Shown piece after piece: positions 61,317-64,000 of a DNA stretch of 64,000 nucleotides. Position 1 is the first letter of the stretch, and every line of letters begins with the position of its first letter. Both the position numbers and the translations under genes were made by a program. The notes below the pieces were generated by a model. It did not search any database, was not told where the DNA came from, and worked only from the letters and a program-made list of their open reading frames with translations. This DNA is from Aridibacter sp965216195 (lineage in GTDB: Bacteria; Acidobacteriota; Blastocatellia; Pyrinomonadales; Pyrinomonadaceae): assembly GCA_965216195.1 (NCBI GenBank), contig OZ244151.1, positions 124,001 to 188,000 on the forward strand. Reading direction: 5' to 3'.

Positions 61317-62060
61317 CTAGTCTTCGGAATAGAGTCTTTGCAGCCCCTCAAAATCTAAAAGCCTGATATCCACATCAACCGGCGTAGACGCAAACATTTT
61401 TACGAGGGAAGATCTAAGCTCTGCTTCATCGTCACGAGACAACTGAGTGACTAAAACCAAAAGAAGCCGCAGCTTTTTTCCGCGGTCAAATTTGGCGACT
61501 ACTGTTTTTGCAGTCGACATCTTTTTAAGAATGCCCGTCACCTTTGATTGATGCACATCTGACGAAACTAGAAACGTTACCTGAACGCAGGTAATCAGAT
61601 CATCATCTGGTACAAGTGCGCTAAAATCTGCGTTTCCAATACTTACGTGCCTCAGGATCGGATTATCAGCTTCCTGCTGAATTTTCCGTAGCGCAAGATC
61701 TTCCGCGACGATAAAAGCCGAACGCAAATCGCTCAGCTGAGTTTTCTTTATTTTCAATACCGCAGCCAGCCGGGAAACTTCGCGATTTACATTCACCTTT
61801 TGGAGTTCTGGCGGAACGACCTTCCAAATTTGATTTCCTGCATCACCGATTGGAAGTTGGTTCTCGTTTCGGCGATTGCTTAAGAGAAAAGCAATCAACG
61901 CGATGATTGGTGACATAAACAAAAGCGCAATCAGCGCCCAGATTTGAGTCGCCGAAAAGTGCGAATATCCTAACGCCAATGCAACACCCGCAGATATACC
62001 TGCGAGAGCGGCGATAGAGATTACCGCTATTAGAAAACCGCGTTGAGAGCTAGAACCCAT
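61317..62060 (-). CDS. Membrane protein with two N-terminal helices, function unknown
   Basis: A 247-residue protein. Two hydrophobic segments (about 9-31 and 39-60) are followed by a polar cytoplasmic or periplasmic region with alternating helices and strands (EVSRLAAVLKIKKTQLSDLR, then DDDLITCVQVTFLVSSDVHQ). No family recognised. It is isolated between fabI and the PfkB kinase gene on the same strand. Confidence 0.7.
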   Translation of the reverse strand: MGSSSQRGFLIAVISIAALAGISAGVALALGYSHFSATQIWALIALLFMSPIIALIAFLLSNRRNENQLPIGDAGNQIWKVVPPELQKVNVNREVSRLAAVLKIKKTQLSDLRSAFIVAEDLALRKIQQEADNPILRHVSIGNADFSALVPDDDLITCVQVTFLVSSDVHQSKVTGILKKMSTAKTVVAKFDRGKKLRLLLVLVTQLSRDDEAELRSSLVKMFASTPVDVDIRLLDFEGLQRLYSED

Positions 62061-62101
62061 CTCTTTTGGGATTGCCTCGGGAAGAATTTAACCTAAAGAA
62101 C

Positions 62102-63037
62102 CTAAGATGCTGAAGTCGCCTTTTCAAACGGAATTTCTTCAAAATGCGTAAATCGTTTGAAATCTGCAAAGCGATTATTGATTTCCTCGTGTGTCAGACG
62201 ATCAACTCTTTCGGTACCAAATTCTTCGACGTTGAATGAAGACATGACCGTTCCATAAACCATTGCGCGCCGCATAGAATCTTCATTTATCTCATCCTGG
62301 CTGGCAAGATAACCCATAAATCCGCCCGCAAATGTATCGCCCGCTCCTGTTGGATCAAAAACGCTTTCCAACGGATACGCGGGGATGGCGAAGTAGATTT
62401 CGTTTGTAAATAATGCAGCTCCGTACTCGCCTCTTTTAATAACAACCGCTTTTGGTCCCAAATCAAGAATCTTCTTTGCAGCCGTGATTACGTTCGGAAC
62501 ATCAGCGAGTTGGCGCGCTTCCGCATCATTTATTATCACACAATCGACGACCTTAATAGTTTCTACTACGGAATCTTTCATGGAATCGATCCAGAAGTTC
62601 ATCGTGTCCATCGCCACGAACTCTGCGTTTGATTGCGTGCGAACATCTTTTTGGAGCGTTGGCAAAATGTTTGCCAGAAACAACAGACGAGCATTTTTCG
62701 AATTTTTTGAAAGCTGCGGATCAAATTTTTCAAAGACGTTAAGCTGTGTGTCGAGGGTGTGAGCGGTATTCATATCGTATTCGTACCTGCCGCTCCAGAA
62801 GAAGGTTTTGCCGCCTTCAATAACCTCAATATCGTCAGTATTAATATTGTGGCGCTTAAATACTGACCATTCATCGTCGCTAAAATCGTTTCCGACCACG
62901 CCAACTGCGTTTACGTCGGAGAAATATCCAGCCGACAAAGAAAAGTGAGTTGCAGCGCCGCCGAGAATTTTTTCTCGTTTGCCAAAAGGCGTTTCCAAAG
63001 CGTCAAACGCAACCGATCCAACTACTGTTAAAGACAT
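62102..63037 (-). CDS. PfkB-family carbohydrate/nucleoside kinase
   Basis: A 311-residue ribokinase-family kinase. The substrate-binding strand GGAATHFSLSAGYF and the catalytic/ATP region DPTGAGDTFAGGFMGYL (catalytic Asp in GAGD) are intact. GSVAFDALETP is the N terminus. Adenosine, sugar or nucleoside substrates are all possible; proximity to methylthioadenosine phosphorylase hints at nucleoside-derived sugar. An alternative, 1-phosphofructokinase-like, is less likely given the residues. Confidence 0.88.
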   Translation of the reverse strand: MSLTVVGSVAFDALETPFGKREKILGGAATHFSLSAGYFSDVNAVGVVGNDFSDDEWSVFKRHNINTDDIEVIEGGKTFFWSGRYEYDMNTAHTLDTQLNVFEKFDPQLSKNSKNARLLFLANILPTLQKDVRTQSNAEFVAMDTMNFWIDSMKDSVVETIKVVDCVIINDAEARQLADVPNVITAAKKILDLGPKAVVIKRGEYGAALFTNEIYFAIPAYPLESVFDPTGAGDTFAGGFMGYLASQDEINEDSMRRAMVYGTVMSSFNVEEFGTERVDRLTHEEINNRFADFKRFTHFEEIPFEKATSAS

Positions 63038-63163
63038 ATTTTAATAGACATCCTCTTATATTTTTTTCGATAAAAACAAAGCCACACGATAACATAATTC
63101 CAAGCGCTTTCTAAACGTAGATTACGTAAAAACGGGGCTAAAACCACGCAGCCCAACAGTCAA

Positions 63164-63198
63164 AAAGCAACCCAAATCCGAAAATCTTGGGCTGCTTT
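63164..63198 (-). terminator. Rho-independent terminator after the BamD-like gene
   Basis: On the minus strand AAAGCAGCCCAA pairs with TTGGGTTGCTTT (one G-U pair) and is followed by T residues. It closes the transcript of the BamD-like gene, 25 bases after its stop codon. Confidence 0.75.
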
Positions 63199-63222
63199 AT
63201 CATTAACCGAAATGGAGTAAGT

Positions 63223-63678
63223 TCACTTCTTAGGTTTGATCTTCTTCAAAATCTTTTCCGCGCGTTTTTTATATTTGCTTTTTGGGTGTTTGTCTACAAG
63301 CATACTCAAATAAACCAGTGCGTCTTCGCGGAGCCTTTCCTTCGCAAACCTCTTTTTGCCCTCTTTATCAAGCACGGCCAGGTTTATTTTTTGTTTGCCC
63401 TTTCCGATCGAGAGGTAATAGCTGCTCATTCCATGAAGGTAGAAAACCTCATCGATTTTCGAAAACGTCGGATGAGCCGCGAGCGTTTCGTCCGTTCGCA
63501 TAAGCACCGCTTTATAAGCCTTTCTAAGCTTAAAATACTGCCACGCGACGTTAAGATTGTGGGTCGCATCCGTCTCGAGAATCTTATCGAGCGAAATTTC
63601 TTTCTTCTCCTTTTGCGCAAAAGACGCAATTGGAAAAGTTAAAAGGACAAAACTAATCAGCAAGATGACTTTTTTCAT
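63223..63678 (-). CDS. Small secreted TPR-type protein resembling BamD
   Basis: A 151-residue protein with a signal peptide (about 1-21, ending ASFAQ) and helical repeats. FAKERLREDALVYLSMLVDKHPKSKYKKRAEKIL (two fragments) resembles the BamD/tol-pal TPR pattern. It lacks a lipobox Cys and is shorter than BamD (about 245 residues), so a full BamD role is doubtful. It follows the mtnP-like gene on the same strand after a 56-base gap and ends at a terminator. Confidence 0.75.
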   Translation of the reverse strand: MKKVILLISFVLLTFPIASFAQKEKKEISLDKILETDATHNLNVAWQYFKLRKAYKAVLMRTDETLAAHPTFSKIDEVFYLHGMSSYYLSIGKGKQKINLAVLDKEGKKRFAKERLREDALVYLSMLVDKHPKSKYKKRAEKILKKIKPKK

Positions 63679-63734
63679 ACCGCTTTAAAGATGATGTTAG
63701 AAGGCAAAAGGTTTTCCGTTTCGACGCACTTTAA

Positions 63735-64000
63735 TTACTTATTCGGATTATACTTACCGATAATTGCATCGAGTTTTTCGGCGGTCTCAGGATTCCAGTG
63801 ATCCGGTTGGGTAAAGATCGCGTTTTTTGTCGCGCCCTCAAATGGGTTCGGCGTTTCTTTCGCATCGACCCTTTTTACGGCTTCCTTTAAAACCAACTGC
63901 GCATTACGAACGTTTTTGGTTAGATATTCGACGATCATATCAATTGAAACCGAATCGTGAGCCGGGTGCCAACAATCATAGTCAGTTACAAGCGCGAGCG
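63735..64000 (-). CDS. mtnP: S-methyl-5'-thioadenosine phosphorylase, C-terminal part (start outside window)
   Basis: The minus strand is open from position 64000 to the stop at 63735. The sequence LALVTDYDCWHPAHDSVSID followed by MIVEYLTKNVRNAQ matches the C-terminal signature of methylthioadenosine phosphorylase (TDYDCW region), which splits methylthioadenosine to adenine and methylthioribose-1-phosphate in methionine salvage. About 88 residues are visible. The PfkB kinase and BamD-like genes follow on the same strand. Confidence 0.88.
   Translation of the reverse strand, partial: LALVTDYDCWHPAHDSVSIDMIVEYLTKNVRNAQLVLKEAVKRVDAKETPNPFEGATKNAIFTQPDHWNPETAEKLDAIIGKYNPNK

Overview
The window looks like a chromosomal segment of an Acidobacteriota bacterium, most likely of the Blastocatellia/Pyrinomonadales type. 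This is an inference from gene content: large Oar-like TonB-dependent receptors with an N-terminal carboxypeptidase-regulatory-like domain, an HspR-controlled chaperone set, DUF2911, DUF4388, NHLRC2-like and S55-type proteins, and a mid-range GC content. Most of it is ordinary single-copy housekeeping and envelope coding. No rRNA, tRNA, CRISPR array, prophage or intact insertion sequence was seen.

Layout. Positions 1-3.2 kb: the tail of a 3-methyladenine DNA glycosylase gene, a two-gene cassette (PqqD-like protein with an internal twin-arginine-like segment and a Cys-rich tail, then a 2-oxoglutarate/Fe(II) oxygenase), a DUF2911 protein and a small alpha/beta hydrolase. 3.4-5.9 kb: an Asp-to-Lys charge-switch lipoprotein, a PadR-regulated membrane protein with paired operators, a REP-like inverted repeat and a tiny minus-strand transcription unit (promoter, very strong Shine-Dalgarno sequence, 11-codon ORF, terminator). 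6-13 kb: prolyl iminopeptidase, TatA and heat-shock genes (grpE, clpB, hsp20). 13-17.6 kb: a nucleoside uptake and salvage operon (two ABC permeases, purine nucleoside phosphorylase, uridine kinase, cytidine deaminase) interrupted by a broken S23-type gene. 17.7-31.4 kb: secreted and envelope enzymes (beta-propeller/metallo-beta-lactamase fusion, S41 and S55 peptidases, amidohydrolase, TonB-like protein), a Lon-N protein, an SbcD-like nuclease and an SDR enzyme. 31.6-46 kb: an Oar-like receptor, a GH19-type lysozyme, CysQ, MsrC, small membrane proteins, peroxiredoxin, a heptamer tandem repeat, a YggX-like protein, an NHLRC2-like protein and an LD-carboxypeptidase. 44.4-49.6 kb: a LytS/LytTR two-component pair followed by a receptor with His/acidic loops. 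50.7-55.3 kb: phosphatidyltransferase and dnaK-dnaJ-hspR. 55.4-64 kb: another Oar-like receptor, a DUF4388 protein, a LOG-family protein, FabI, a PfkB kinase, a BamD-like protein and the C-terminal part of methylthioadenosine phosphorylase.

How the genes fit together. Three themes stand out. First, the heat-shock regulon (hsp20, clpB, grpE, dnaK, dnaJ, hspR) is spread over two loci. The hsp20 and dnaK promoters carry similar palindromes exactly 7 nt downstream of their -10 boxes, which suggests a shared HspR-type operator. Second, nucleoside metabolism recurs: import and salvage at 13-17.6 kb, a signal-peptide-bearing methylthioadenosine/adenosylhomocysteine-deaminase-like enzyme at 22.3 kb, and methylthioadenosine phosphorylase at the end. 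Third, the cassette at 427-1541 is the best candidate for an undescribed system: a ribosomal peptide whose recognition domain, export signal and eight-cysteine core are fused in one chain, next to a candidate hydroxylase.
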